From Larix kaempferi (taxonomy: Eukaryota; Streptophyta; Pinopsida; Pinales; Pinaceae), in the NCBI GenBank assembly GCA_027924585.1, contig BSBM01001446.1:496001-560000 (forward strand): 64,000 bases of DNA, given 5' to 3'. This document shows, one piece after another, positions 31,936 to 44,162 of this stretch. Made by a program: the position numbers and the translations under genes. The notes beneath the pieces were generated by a model. That model did no database searches. It saw nothing but the letters and a program-made list of their open reading frames with translations, and was not told where the DNA came from. Position 1 is the first letter of the stretch. Every line of letters begins with the position of its first letter.

Positions 31936-33246
31936 TTTCACGTCCCCCATTTTGACCCTTATAATATTTTGGGCTATAATGTAAATAATGTATGCATATT
32001 ATGTATGATTCCTAGCGTGGAGCTCAAGGCCAAGGCCCCGCTAGTGAACGCTCGATCTAGAAGAGGAAAGTCTTTGATATTATGCTACCCATGTTCTAGT
32101 GAACCATGGGAATTGTAAATATGCATTTTAATATAAATGCCCACAACTAGCTATGCAATACAACAAGAGATGAGGGCATGATGTTTACAAGGAATTGGGA
32201 GGGAAAACATTCAAACCCTTGGAGCCAATCAAGCCAATCCAAGTGTCAATGAGAGAACCAATCAAACCTTCAACTACCCATGTTGACTTTTGTACCCAAT
32301 CATTGATTTCTCCCAAGAGTTGGTTGAGGTAGTTAATGCCTTGGGGAATGGGAGGTATGGCTGTCCAAATTCGGGTATGGGAAAGCCACCCTACATGGAA
32401 ATTCGTGTTTGGCTTCTTGGTAAGAAAAGAGCCATGAATTTCTCCCCAAGCATTACCCATGAACCAACTTTACGCTCTCACAAGTTCGGAGCTACCTGGG
32501 CGTTTCCTCACTGGTTTTACTGTGTTTACCTTCATTTTCCTAACTGGGAAGGGTGTTTTTACTGTGTCTAACAGTGGAGAAAAGAGTAAAACAATTTTGG
32601 GGTTTTTTTCAGAGGCCGTTTTGGCCCACTGTATGCTCATACATCTGTGGGAGAAATTGATTTTCTTCCCTGGGGTTGGATTCCTCTTCCCACAATCCAT
32701 TTTTGGTGTGCCTACATTTGGGAAAACCCCTGTCCATCTAGACCCTAAGTTTCACTACTGAAAGTGTGTTCCAGAGCCCATATCTGAGTTGGGTGTACAA
32801 GAGAATGCTGGGGTTGATATGGGTATCCATTGCTTTGGATGAGTTGAGCTTGAGACTTCCCTTTCCCTTGTAGATATCATGCCCAGCTTGGGGGTGGTCT
32901 CTGAGTGCTGAAAGAATACAGGCTAGGAAGAGACCTATGGTTGGGAGGAACTTTGCAGCGACATAGCTAGTTGTTTGTGACAACATTACTGTGATATAAG
33001 TATATCTTCCTATGTGTTTTACCTCTGTAGTGGTTAAATTAATGACTGTTATTGATATATTGAGTGCATAAGAAAACATGTGTGTGGATGATTTTATTTC
33101 CGCTATGCATATTTGTTTGATTTACATTTGCACACCTTTGCTTTTAACTGTATGCATCAAATGAATGGGCTGAGTTTTATGAAAATCCCCATAGATTGGT
33201 AACATGTTTCCTCCCTTGCCTTGGATGGATGGGTGGGTATGTGACA
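31936..33246 (+). repeat. 5' LTR of element D (1.31 kb)
   Basis: Begins TTTCACGTCCCCC (the partner has TGTCACATCCCCC) and ends TATGTGACA. Small ORFs in it recur in the right LTR and are not genes. Confidence 0.92.
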
Positions 33247-33248
33247 TA

Positions 33249-33260
33249 TGGTATCAGAGC
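33249..33260 (+). other. Primer binding site of element D
   Basis: TGGTATCAGAGC two bases after the LTR, the initiator Met tRNA type. Confidence 0.92.
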
Positions 33261-33308
33261 TACTAGTTGCAGCATTGGGCCTTCATGGGCTACTATCACA
33301 GCTTTCAG

Positions 33309-33316
33309 AGGTAAGT
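33309..33316 (+). promoter_or_regulatory. Consensus 5' splice donor in element D leader
   Basis: AG/GTAAGT, a perfect donor, 50 bases after the primer site. Candidate acceptors before the gag ATG are TTTCACAG (38693-38700) and GTGTTTCTAG (38741-38750). Use of the sites is inferred. Confidence 0.4.
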
Positions 33317-33399
33317 ATGCTTCCTGCTCCACAGTAATCGATAAGAAAATTTCAAAATTTTTCTAAAAAAAAAAAAAAATTCTAAGTATTTTTCCTAAC

Positions 33400-34045
33400 T
33401 GTTTCGACGAGTCTCGTCGAGTTGAGCCGACGTGTTTCGGCGAACCTCACTGAGTTGCGCTGAAGTTTCCGGCTAGAACTGGTGAGTTTGCGTCGAAAGT
33501 TGGCGAGTTGCTCCGCAACGAACCGATAGAGAATCAATAAGTTCGCCGAAAAAGGAAGGAAAATTTCAGCGGAAAGTTATGAGTTTTGGTCCGCAACGGT
33601 GGAAGGACTCGATGAGTTGGTCCGAAAAATTTCAAAAATTTTCTATGTGTTTACTGTGGAAAGAACTCGTGAGTTTTTGTCAAAATGACGGAAAGAACTC
33701 GTGAGTTTTCGCCAAAATGACAGAAGGAATTGGTGAGTTTTTGCCGAAATGGTCGGCCATAAATTTTTAAGTTCACCAAACTGAAAGAACTCGGCGAGTT
33801 CATCCGCAATGGTGGCAAAACTCAGCGAGTTCATCCGCAATGACAGACATAGTTGGCGAGTTTGCACTGCAACTGCAGAAAAAATTGGTGAGTTTCTGCC
33901 ACAGTGTCTGAAGGAATTGGCAAGTTTGTGCCGCAGTGTCGGAAGGAATTGGCGAGTTCCACCACAATGACGGAAGGAAAAGCTGAGTTTTCGACCGGAA
34001 GAACTTAGCAAGTTTGTCCGCAAAGGGTTGGAAGGGAATTGCATG
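33400..34045. repeat. Degenerate GAGTT/CCGCAATG repeats in element D
   Basis: Many imperfect units such as GGCGAGTTCATCCGCAATG and AACTCGTGAGTTTTGCC-like sequence, period roughly 35-40 bp. No coding meaning found; the minus-strand ORF across it is a repeat translation. Confidence 0.6.
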
Positions 34046-37000
34046 GATGGTTTGTGGAAGGCTTATTAAAATTAATTGGCTTTAATATGCATTGCAGAAG
34101 AGAAATGGGAGTAGTAAAGCAATGTTGATAAGAGGGAAATTCCTCACCCTAAACTATTTATGTTATAGCATAAGAATTGCATGCTTGAAAGGTAGCAGCT
34201 AAGAATGTTTTACATCTGTATTAAATTGCTACTTGGTGAGAAATGACAGCTAATGATACCTTGTGTGCATGGTAGAGAGCCCATGAAACTGGATCAACTA
34301 TGATGCGGAAGAGGAAATTCCATGCTACTATGAGGAATTTGAAAGGGGGAATTCCTTAACTCCTCTCTTGCTATTGTATTTATATTTCCTAAGTTTCATA
34401 AGTTGAAAATTATGGCATAGGGATGTTGGAAATGCAAGAGAGTAATGCATATGAATTAATGGGCATGATTAGGGAGTCATTGCATAGTGCATGTGAATCG
34501 CTTATGCATAGAGCATGATGTTGCATATGGGTAAAGGTAGTGAAAGTTACACATGCAATAGCCCATTAATGGTATTGCTTATGGTTGATCACTAGTAATG
34601 TTGTTGATAATGGTTGTAAGAATTAGACCATAGAAGCATGATTGAAAATATAAAAGATTAGATAGCTGAAATGAATATGCACTAGATGGCATATTGATAA
34701 ACATTGCACAGTGCATGTAAAAATACTTGTGTATATATATGATATTGCATATTGGTAGAATAGTGAGGTTTTGCATATGCAATGAGCCACTTAAAGATGA
34801 TTATGGTGGTTGTTAAATAATTGGTTGTGTTTGCAATGGTTATAGGACCAAAGACAACCGAAGCATGGCTAAAGATGTGGATGATGATTGTTGCATATGA
34901 CCAACAACCTTATGAAGAAAGGATGGTGCAACAAATCTATGATCACGAGGTTGGAAAAAGGACTGTGTAACCTTGGTGAGAGGCCAACTGATCAGGTAAC
35001 ATCAAATGATGTTAATGACAGCCATGAAGGTAATGGATATTTTTGCTTGAGTGCATGGATGTTGAAAGAGGATTTGGTAAGATCCATTCAACTATGTTTA
35101 AACTATGTTGATTTGGTTTGCATGCGGTATCAAGTGCCTGAATGTGAATGTTAATCTACTGAGTATGATGAGGTGTGGGTAAGTGAGGGAAAGGATCCTT
35201 ACACCCTGCAATTGCTTAGAAACCTCAATGCATTCATATGAAATTATAACATGCCATTTGTGAATGCTGGATTATGAGTTTAAATAACCAAAGAAAGTGA
35301 GGACTTATGGTCCTATCATGGTAGTGCACGCTATGTGGGGAAGACATGGTTAGGCCATAATATGTTTGAATGCATAGTATTCATGAATTAATGGAAGGTT
35401 GCATTGAGAGGGTGCACATTAAAAGATTATGTGAGTATTGTAATGTGCATACATAGGTATGGCTGCACATGTTGAGATGCATTATGTGAATGCATGGTTG
35501 TGGTGTATGTTTCATTGCACTTAGATAATAGACGAAATGGTGAGCTATTGTTAATCTTGAGAACATTTCATGAGTTGTTGTGAATGCAGGAGAATGATTG
35601 AATATAGAAGGTAGACATGTTGATGGGATACCAAGAGTGCTATGTTGAAAGGACAGAATTGCATAGCATGATACATCTATGCAGTGATGAGTATCTAAAG
35701 CTTCACTTAAATTGCATAAATGATGTGACTGTGTCTTGCAATTTTATTATTATAATGATGCATATATAGAGATATATATATATATTTCATTGCATTTCAA
35801 ATATTAACAGCTGAAAGTGTTTGAATTATTAAGTGTTATAATTATGAGATCACTTCAGTGACTATTGTAGCAATGAAAGGATTATATGCATAGATACTCA
35901 CAACATGTTTGGCTAATTGAAGTTTTAGATTTCAGGTAGATTTTTTTGGGCATGGAAAATGTGGGTAAGCCCATGACGAAGATTGGAATCTACCATGAGC
36001 AAGAGCCAAATGATATGAGAACAGACTCATGGCTAAGCAAATCGATTTTGTAGAGGACAGAATTGCAAATTCATACTTGAATTTAATTATTAATGCCATT
36101 GAATGATTATTGTTAAATGCTGTTGACTGTTTGGATATTTGATAAATGTGCCAGGAAGACACATTGCAGGGAGACCATGTGTGATGACCTGCATAAGCCA
36201 AACTCCATGGGAAGGACCCCATGCTTTGGAAATGGGTTTCTGGTGAAACACCATTACATCTATTAAGGATGACATCTTAGCTGAGGTGAATGTTGGAAAA
36301 CCATGAGAGTGAGATGGTAAAGCTATGCCAAAAAGGCATGTGTGGATTATGGAATGTGAAAAGATTGGGGTGGAAAACTAAAGAACTATTGACTCAAAGA
36401 AGGGAGCCCCCATTCTTCGCAAATGAAGAAAAGATACATCTACAAAATGAATGAGTATTCTGTGACCCTAGATAAGAACATGCATGTCTAAATTATTAGG
36501 GTTAATATGTAGAGCATGCTCTATTTCATTTATATCATTTCAGACTACTTGAGTATGATTAGGGCCTACATGGCTCACATCGGAAAGGGGGTGCACACCT
36601 TTTCTGGTGCTGAGTCATGATATGGTTGTCAATATTGACTACACCCTAAGGGAATGGACGCATTCCTGGTGTTTCAATATTTGATAGTAAATGTTATGGA
36701 ACGCAGATACAATTTTGAGAAGCAATACTGATAAGCCTACTTATCCTTTTTGTGTTGTCAGCCTACACAGATGCCAATTGGTACTCCACATTAAGAGGCA
36801 AAGTGAAGAAGGGTATGCAAAAGGACTGTATAGGAATTGTTAACCTTTCTATGCTCACACTAAATAATACTGAAAGGGATGGATAAACAAAAGGAGCTGT
36901 GTAGTAAAAAGGGGTATCATCCTTGTGTGAGTGGGTCCATGCTAACCTGCAGTCAAGAAGTCACCTATAAAGTTTCTAAAAGGAACCACTGATTTGCACA

Positions 37001-38692
37001 ATAGAAGGAGTGCCATCCTTTTATAAATAAAGAGTTGATGTGTGTGTGAAGGGTTGTGGTGCAAGAAGGTGTGGTGACATTGGTGAAGGCATAAAATCTT
37101 TATTGGGTCAGCAGTAGGAGGGGGGCGCCAAGACTGACTGAAAACCATGAGATTCCTATGGCTCCATAGTAGAGCCTTGACCTATAATGGTTGGTGGCGC
37201 AGTTTCCTTCCATTAGTCGATGACCCAGATGAATGTGTTGGCCCGACACTGGAGAGGGCCAACTAGGTATGGGACTGGTTGGGCATCACCAAATGCTTGG
37301 TAATTCTAGTTGGCGTGAAGGTGTACTAGTTAAGCATTAACTACATCCAAGTCCATAGGCGATTCCAAGGCTTGCAAAGCGAAGCAGGACCTTGTGGACT
37401 AGAGGGGAAACACACAATACAGATAAGTATTCGTTTTCATTTATGTCTTGTTTGGAATAATGAAGATTTCAGGTATAAGTCTTCTAACAGGTAAGATGAT
37501 ACACTATTGTTTATTTGTTGGAAACCTTGGTCATTGCAGGAAAGCAAGACCCTGAAAGAACTATAAGTTACTGGTAAATCTAGAGATTAAATGAGTGGGA
37601 GATATAAATTACTGGTAAAATCCAGAGAGTAAATGAGTGGGCGATATAAATTACTGGTAAAATCCATAGAGTAAATGAGTGGGCAATATAAATTATTGAG
37701 AAATCCATAGAGTAATTGGTTGGGAATTAACTACTTGATATTGTGAAGCAGCATGTACGCTGGTCCAACACCCCCTAAACCATTGATAAAACCAGTCGGC
37801 GTACTGGCCTGGGATTGCCCATTCGAATGATTGTGGAGTAGCCTATGTGCTGGCCCAACATTCATAATTGTGTTCACGGGAAATCCAAGGCTCATAAATC
37901 AAAGAAGGATCCCGTGGAATAAAGTGAAGACATCCAATACAGATGAGTATTCGGTTACCTTGCAGCTTCTTGCTTATGAATATACGTGTGTATATGATTT
38001 GGTTATGATTTCCTAAAATCTTATTTAGAGATAAACCCTATGGAAATAAACTAAACATGTGAACTGATTCAATGTTTGAGTGTAGGTATTGTTGGAAGCA
38101 AGGACTATGAAGGCATCATAGGGATGCAGATGGACATGTGACCATCCTAAAGAGCTCAGTATAAGCAGTAATGAAAGATGGTGCTAGTGGACATGAGTGG
38201 GTCATAGCAGCCAAAGGTTCTGTAGGCTACTATGGAGAAGGGTTCCTAGTTGAAAATCCTTAGACAGACCTTAGGCACTAAGTGTCATAGCCAAGAAAGG
38301 AAAGTCAAAGAATTCACATTGAAGTGAAAGATACTAAGGAGCATGAAACCACAGCGATGGTGTAGCTCCATAATATAACAAGACTAAGACGAAGAAACTC
38401 CTACTCTTCTTTTTCCTTTCGATTGATGCATTCATAAAACAAAAGATTGTTGAGTGCATGTCATGGATGAAAATAGATTGTGTTTAATTGCTTGAAATGA
38501 ATTGTGAATGCTGAAATAGTAAATTTCCTATGAAAGGATGAACATGAATGAGTTCATGTGTATGTTGGGAAAGCATGAAAAGTGTGGAAGTCCCATGAAT
38601 AAAGCATGGAAATTCCATGTCAATTAAGAAAATAATTGACTAATTTTAATGTTTATGTTATGCTTGTCCTAACAAAGTATTTCCATGATGAA
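34046..38692 (+). other. Noncoding interior of element D
   Basis: About 4.6 kb without a convincing ORF. It is rich in ATG, TGCATA and GAATG words and has several intron-end-like TTTCAG/GTA strings (35928, 37465, 37484). A tandem array of about four 42-bp units (ATAAATTACTGGTAAAATCC) lies at 37562-37730. Two diverged modules ending in AATACAGATRAGTATTCG occur near 37420 and 37940. Confidence 0.6.
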
Positions 38693-38783
38693 TTTCACAG
38701 GTAAGAAGGTGAAACAATTGGTTGTAGCCGGCACAAGAAAGTGTTTCTAGTAAGCAAAGTGTGGTCAGTTGTTTCCATTGACC

Positions 38784-39251
38784 ATGGCAGCAGATCGAGG
38801 GCTATTAGAGTTGGTTGAAAGTCTTCTTCAAACAATTTCCAGGACCCAAGAAAATCTTGGAGAGATGCTCAAGCTACAGAGGCAACAAAATGAGATGAAC
38901 CACAAGGTTTTGCAGGACTCTATTCGTCTGCAAAAAGAGGTAAAAAGTATTATGGGAGCAATTAGTAAGAGAAAGGAAAGTGGATCCATGAAGAAGCATT
39001 CATCCAATCCGTCGATTAATAAATGTTTCAGGTGGGAAGACTCAAAGGAATTTGAGCAGGAAAAGGTAAAGCAACCAATGAAATGTTGGGCATGTGGAGG
39101 AAATCATTGCCGCCGTGACTGCCCAACAATGGAACATCAAGAGGGTAGCCGCCATAAAGTTTCCAGACTTGTAGATCAGTGGGAAGGTAAAGAAAGGGAA
39201 GGGATTGTTTTGGAACAATGCCCTCATGCAGAGCAAGAAGGTCCAAGCTAG
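38784..39251 (+). CDS. Gag-like zinc-knuckle protein of element D
   Basis: An uninterrupted 155-codon ORF from an ATG in excellent context (ACCATGG). Residues about 8-60 form an amphipathic, coiled-coil-like region (LLELVESLLQTISRTQ, LKLQRQQNEMNHKVLQDSI). A zinc knuckle CWACGGNHCRRDC (C-x2-C-x3-H-x4-C) is near residues 100-112, followed by P-T. It ends about 170 bp before the 3' LTR. Likely a nucleic-acid-binding, Gag-type protein for packaging the element's RNA. It lacks a clear capsid domain. This is the most plausible surviving ORF in the window, though expression is unproven. Confidence 0.6.
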   Translation: MAADRGLLELVESLLQTISRTQENLGEMLKLQRQQNEMNHKVLQDSIRLQKEVKSIMGAISKRKESGSMKKHSSNPSINKCFRWEDSKEFEQEKVKQPMKCWACGGNHCRRDCPTMEHQEGSRHKVSRLVDQWEGKEREGIVLEQCPHAEQEGPS

Positions 39252-39400
39252 CAGGAGCAGTTTGTAAAGACCAAAGGACTTGGTCTCGAAAACCCAAGTA
39301 AAGGGTGAGATGCAGGACAGACTTGCCCTATTTTGTGAATTTTGGACATGTATATAACGTGTATGTATTCCTAGGTATTGGAACACCAAGGATGGTGTTA

Positions 39401-39417
39401 TTCCAAGGGGAGGGGAA
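39401..39417 (+). other. Polypurine tract of element D
   Basis: CCAAGGGGAGGGGAA directly before TGTCACATC. Textbook purine tract for plus-strand priming. Confidence 0.88.
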
Positions 39418-40730
39418 TGTCACATCCCCCATTTTGACCCTTATAATATTTTGGGCTATAATGTAAATACTGTATGCATATTATGTATGATTCCTAGCGT
39501 GGAGCTCAAGGCCAAGGCCCCGCTAGTGAACGCTTGATCTAGAAGAGGAAAGTCTTTGATATTATGCTACCCATGTGCTAGTGAACCATGGGAATTGGTA
39601 AATATGCATTTTAATATAAATGCCCACAACTAGCTATGCAATGCAACAAGAGATGAGGGCGTGATGTTTACAAGGAATTGGGAGGGAAAACATTCAAACC
39701 CTTGGAGCCAATCAAGCCAAGCCAAGTGTCAATGAGAGAACCAATCAAACCCTCAACTACCCATGTTGACTTTTGTACCCAATCATTGATTTCTCCCAAG
39801 AGTTGGTTGAGGTAGTTAATGCCTTGGGGAATGGGAGGTATGGCTGTCCAAATTCGGGTATGGGCAAGCCCCCCTGCATGGACATTCGTGTTTAGATTCT
39901 TGGGTAAGAAAAGAGCCATGAATTTCTCCGCAATCCATTACCCATGAACCAACTTTACCCTCTCATGAGTTGGGAGCTACCTGGGTGTTTTTCTCACTGG
40001 TTTTACTGTGTTTACCTTCATTTTCCTAACTGGGAAGGGCGTTTTTGTTGTGTCTAACAGTGGAGAAAAGAGTAAAACGATTTTGGGGTTTTTTTAGAGG
40101 CCGTTTTGGCCCACTGTATGCTCATACATATGTGGGAGAAGTCGGTTTTCTTCCCTGGGGTTGGATTCCTCTTCCCACAATCCATTTTTGGTGTGCCTAC
40201 GTTTGGGAAAACCCCTGTCCATCTAGACCCTAAGTCCCACTGCTGAAAGTGTGTTCTAGAGCCCATATCTAAGTTGGGGGTAGAAGAGAATGCTGGGGTT
40301 GAGATGGCTATCCATTGCTTTGGATGAGCTGAGCTTGAGAGCTCCCTTTCCCTTGTAGATATCATGCCCAGCTCGGGGGTGGTCTCTAAGTGCTGAAAGA
40401 ATACAGGCTGGGCAGAGACCTATGGTTGGGAGGAACGTTGCAGCGACATAGCTAGTTGTTTGGGACAACATTACTGTGATATAAGTATATCTTCCTATGT
40501 GTTTTACCTCTGTAGTGGTTAAATTAATTACTTTTATTGATATATTGAGTGCATAAGAAAACATGTGTGTGGATGAGTTTATTTCCATTGTGCATATTTG
40601 TTTGATTTACATTTGCACACCTTTGCTTTTAACTATATGCATCAAATGAATGGGCCAAGTTTTATGAAAAGCCTCATAGATTGGTAGCATGTTTCCTCCC
40701 TTTCCTTGGATGGATGGGTGGGATGTGACA
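39418..40730 (+). repeat. 3' LTR of element D (1.31 kb)
   Basis: Begins TGTCACATCCCCC, ends GGGATGTGACA. Target duplication CCCTA follows, then GY2 sequence. Confidence 0.93.
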
Positions 40731-40735
40731 CCCTA

Positions 40736-41165
40736 CGTCCATGACCCGATGCAGAGCAGTTGATAAATCGAACTAGTCCCCCCCCAAAAAAACATAATGA
40801 CTAAAAGTGGAAGCATGGCCAACCGGGTCGCTCGTCGATGCTTCACACACTTACACATGCGGGAGTCAAATCCGAGCATGAGTGCTATGGATCCCCTTCA
40901 CCAAAATATGGAAAAGAAGTATGATGACAAGATCAGAGGGTTATGCGAATGAATTTTCCAATGATTTCAGAGTCAGACGTCAAGGACACACGGAACAAGC
41001 ATAAATACAGGCACAAGAGGCTACCTGAGCAAGGAAGTATCTATCAGTCGGGAGAACTCCATGCTACAAGTTGGCTAGGAATAAAGTGGTGTGAGGAATT
41101 CCAAGGAAGTTGTGGAAGTGATCCATTTCATTTCGCACAGCAGCACTCCTATCCCACGTTTCTTC
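40736..41165 (+). pseudogene. GY2 integrase tail and downstream remnant
   Basis: Continues the GY2 frame after LKPY for a few codons, then reaches stops. The next 400 bp have no recognised frame and no LTR. The boundary with copia A at about 41150-41170 is judged from where copia A coding sense returns. Confidence 0.5.
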
Positions 41166-41560
41166 AACCATTCCTTCTTCTTTACTGCATCTTCAAAACA
41201 TGTTGGTTCCTCTTCAACAATGTTACACATAAAGGATACATAACTGGAATATGGCTTTGGTCTTTTTCTTTTTCTACTAGTTCCTTCTCGGGCACCATAC
41301 CTTCCTGTATCTTGTATTAATTATCATTCCCAAGTTGGTATTCTATTTCTTGGATTTTATACACAAGGAATCTCCTCAAGTATCTGAGGTTCTACCATAA
41401 CATGATCTTCTGGAATAGGTTCTTCTTCAATATTTCTTTCTGGTACATTGTTCATTTATGTAAATCTAGGAGCTTCATACTCCTCTTCATCCTCATGAGT
41501 CTTCTTGGATTCGCTGAAGGTTGTGTCTTCATCAAAAGTAACATCCCAACTGTGCTCAAT
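41166..41560 (-). pseudogene. Copia A integrase-RT linker and first RT residues
   Basis: The minus strand reads RKRKRPKPYSSYVSFM, IVEEEPTCFEDAVKKKEW, the usual entry to the copia RT domain, then loses sense at about 41170. The preceding acidic linker (DEDTTFSESKKTHEDEEEYE) has stops and a frame change. The remaining RT (about 1 kb) is gone. Confidence 0.7.
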
Positions 41561-42270
41561 CTAGCAAAATCCTAGGGTGTAGATACGATAAGCCTTTGAT
41601 TGCTCACTATAACCCAAAAATATTTCCTTCTTTCCTGAAGGTTCCAATTTCGATCTATTCTCTTTTGGAATGTGAATGAATACTGGACATCCAAATATCT
41701 TTAGATGACTTACTTCAGGCTTCATACTAGTAAACAACTCTTCTAGGGTCTTGTTTCTAAGAACATTGTGAGAGATTCTAATATTTAGATATATTGCGGT
41801 TCTAGCTGCTTCTTCCCATAGATGTATGTGTAGGTCTTGATCATGGATCATGGCCTTCATTGCGTCCATGATAGTTCTGTTCTTCCTTTCGACTACACCA
41901 TTTTGTTGTGGATTATAGAGAATAGTAAGATCCCTCTTAATCCCTGCTTGTTTACATAAATTTTTGAAATCACCTGAACTGTATTCCCCTCTATTATCTG
42001 TCCTTAGTATCTTTTTTTTTTCTTTTCAGAGAGGTTTTCTATAGGATCCTTGAAATCTTTAAACTTTTCAAAGACTTCATTCTTATTCTTCATAAAATAA
42101 ATCCATGTTTTGCGGGAGTAGTCATCAATAAAAGAAGCATAGTAAACATACCTGCTTAATGAAGTGGTGGACATAGGTCCACAAATGTCTGAGTGAATAA
42201 TATCCAAAATAGCTTTAGATTTGTTGTCATTGCTTGGAAATGGATTCTTCGTACTCTTTCCTTGAGCACA
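41561..42270 (-). pseudogene. Copia A integrase
   Basis: MDIIHSDICGPMSTTSLS and FIDDYSRKTWIYFMKNKNEV give the core with its first two Asp-bearing motifs. LWEEAARTAIYLNIR, FGCPVFIHIPKENR and KKEIFLGYSEQSKAYRIY are the C-terminal copia signatures. Two open pieces are separated by stops and a lysine-run frame slip near 42010. Confidence 0.85.
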
Positions 42271-42276
42271 TCATTT

Positions 42277-42960
42277 TCATACTCCTTCATGATCAACCTG
42301 TATTTCTGGTAGTCTAGTAACTACCTTACTTACTATTGGTAAGGCTTTGTAGTGTACATGAGCCAGTCTTCTATTCCATAATTCACAAGGGCTCATGGTA
42401 CTTGTCATCAGTGTTGTATATGCATGACCCTTCATCCTGCAAAGTCCTCCTTCTTCTACTCCAATGACTACTGCATCATTGATAGTCTTCCCCTTTGGCC
42501 ACATAAGAACTTCACCATCTATAAATGCAATTCGAACACCTTTCTTATCTAATGCTGAAATAGATAGAAGGTTCTTCTTCAAACCCGGTACATAAATTAA
42601 ATCCTTCATGTTCATGAACTTTCCAGAGTCCAATTTGTAAGAGGCTTGTCCCATTCCTTTGATGGGATATTGATAGTCATCTCCAAGATTTACCTTGTGT
42701 GGAGATTCCTTCTGTATGAGATGTGAGAGGGATTCTTTGTATCCCATCATATGTTTTGAAGCTCCACTATCTACTAGCCAAGTATCACTTCCATGAGATA
42801 TTGAACCAGTGAGAGCTGATATCAGTACATATTCTTCACTGGAGTCTTTATCTTCTTTGGTTTTGACTTCTTCATCATACTCACTATCTTCCGTTGCATG
42901 AGCATGAAATATCTTCTTTTGCTTATTATGTTGTCCGGATTTGAGTGGACAATATCTCAC
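42277..42960 (-). pseudogene. Copia A protease and pre-integrase domain
   Basis: A 227-codon open frame. DTWLVDSGASKHMMGYKES holds the canonical D-S-G-A active site. YVPGLKKNLLSISALDKKG and ELWNRRLAHVHYKALP mark the spacer and pre-integrase zinc region. Preceded by the last half of the zinc box (RYCPLKSGQ). Confidence 0.88.
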
Positions 42961-43730
42961 AATGTGTCATGTCTTGTGACAAGAGTAACATTCAATTGAA
43001 TATAGGTCTCTCTTGAACTTCTTTCTATTTCGAGGTCTTTGGGATCTTCTTGGAGAGTCTTCATGGGAAGATACATCGTTCTTCCTTTTCCTTCCACCTT
43101 TGGCATGAGTTTCCAAAGCTTGATCTTCATTGTCATTTAGTTTCTCCTCTCTCACCGCTATTCTCTCTTCCTCTTGCACACACACTTCCCATATCTATCC
43201 AAACTGGATCAATTTCTTTCTATCACATATGCCACGAAAAATGGTTCCCAATATTTGGGGATACCATTCATAGTGGTCATCACAACTTCAACATATTCGA
43301 TAGTGTCTCCAATAGCTTCTAGTTGTTCTTTGATATGGGACACTCTAGAGAAGTATGAGTGCATGGACTCGGACTTCAATATATTCACTCCCTTGAGTTG
43401 ATTTCTCAAGGTCATCTTCCTATTAATGTTCTTTCCTTCAAATAGGTTGGTTAGGGTATCGAACATTTCTTTTGGATTATTATTTAAATAAACTTGAGTG
43501 ATCAAGTAATATTTGATAGAATCAACTATGATCCTCTTTTCCTTGACCATATTCTTCTTATGCCTTGCTTTGGCTTCATATCCCTCTGGTTTTGTAAGCA
43601 CTTCCTTTATAAATCCTTCTAGGTCATGTTCTTCAAGAATGAGCATGACTCTATATTTCCATGCCCTGAATTTCTCATCTCCCTCAAGCTTCTCATCAAG
43701 CTTGGTATTTTTTTCTCATATTGATAATAT
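42961..43730 (-). pseudogene. Copia A gag
   Basis: LDEKLEGDEKFRAWKYRVML, LTNLFEGKNINRKMTLRNQL, MHSYFSRVSHIKEQLEAIG and MTTMNGIPKYWEPF match copia B gag. The zinc box CYSCHKT-stop-HIVRYC has a nonsense codon in place of the Gly. Frames change near 43200. Confidence 0.82.
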
Positions 43731-44150
43731 GAGAACCTCAAATGGAAATAGAATATATTTGAGACTTACCAGAAAAGTTGTCCTTCTGAAAACTGCTTCT
43801 TCCTTGATCTAGGGTTTGACAGAGAAACCCTAATGTTTCAACTTCATAATTTTGGAAAACTATTTGGATGAGAAAATTGGCCTCCTCAAGGCGATTTGAT
43901 CAAAGTACTCATTCTCCCAATTTTGTGAGAAGATGATCCAAAAAATTGATGGCCTATTTATCCTGGGCTATAGTGGTGGACTAAAAAATGAAAATTCTAA
44001 GAATTGAATTCTGCTTCAATAGAAAGATGCACCATAGTGAGGTGAGTTAGATGCAACCTCTTTTTTAATTGATCTATGGAGGGAGCTCGCAGAATAAGAA
44101 GCCCTATTTTATGCAGTTGCGAAGGCTGCACAGTGATTTCTTTCAGACCT
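43731..44150 (-). other. Copia A untranslated leader
   Basis: About 420 bp between gag and the primer site. No sustained frame; shorter than the copia B leader. Confidence 0.6.
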
Positions 44151-44162
44151 GCTCTGATACCA
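44151..44162 (-). other. Primer binding site of copia A
   Basis: The minus strand reads TGGTATCAGAGC directly against the 5' LTR. Confidence 0.92.

Larger units (their letters stand above)
31936..40730 (+). mobile_element. Non-autonomous LTR element D (8.8 kb, gag-like ORF only)
   Basis: LTRs 31936-33246 and 39418-40730, flanked by CCCTA on both sides (31931-31935, 40731-40735). Primer site and polypurine tract are both well formed. The 6.2-kb interior has no protease, RT or integrase. Its only clear ORF is a gag-like protein next to the 3' LTR. LTRs differ by roughly 4-5 % by eye, the least of the large elements. It fits the TR-GAG or LARD class of non-autonomous elements that borrow enzymes from partners. 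Confidence 0.88.
3332..41165 (+). mobile_element. Ty3/gypsy element GY2, split by copia B and element D
   Basis: The 5' LTR starts at 3332, is interrupted by copia B (3646-25052) and resumes at 25053-25486. Gag, protease, capsid-like domain, RT, RNase H and integrase follow in order at 25.5-31.9 kb. Element D interrupts the integrase end at 31935; the frame resumes at 40736. No 3' LTR is found. The right limit (about 41165) is where copia A coding sequence reappears, so the 3' LTR went in a deletion that also removed copia A's RT. Many stops; inactive. Confidence 0.75.
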
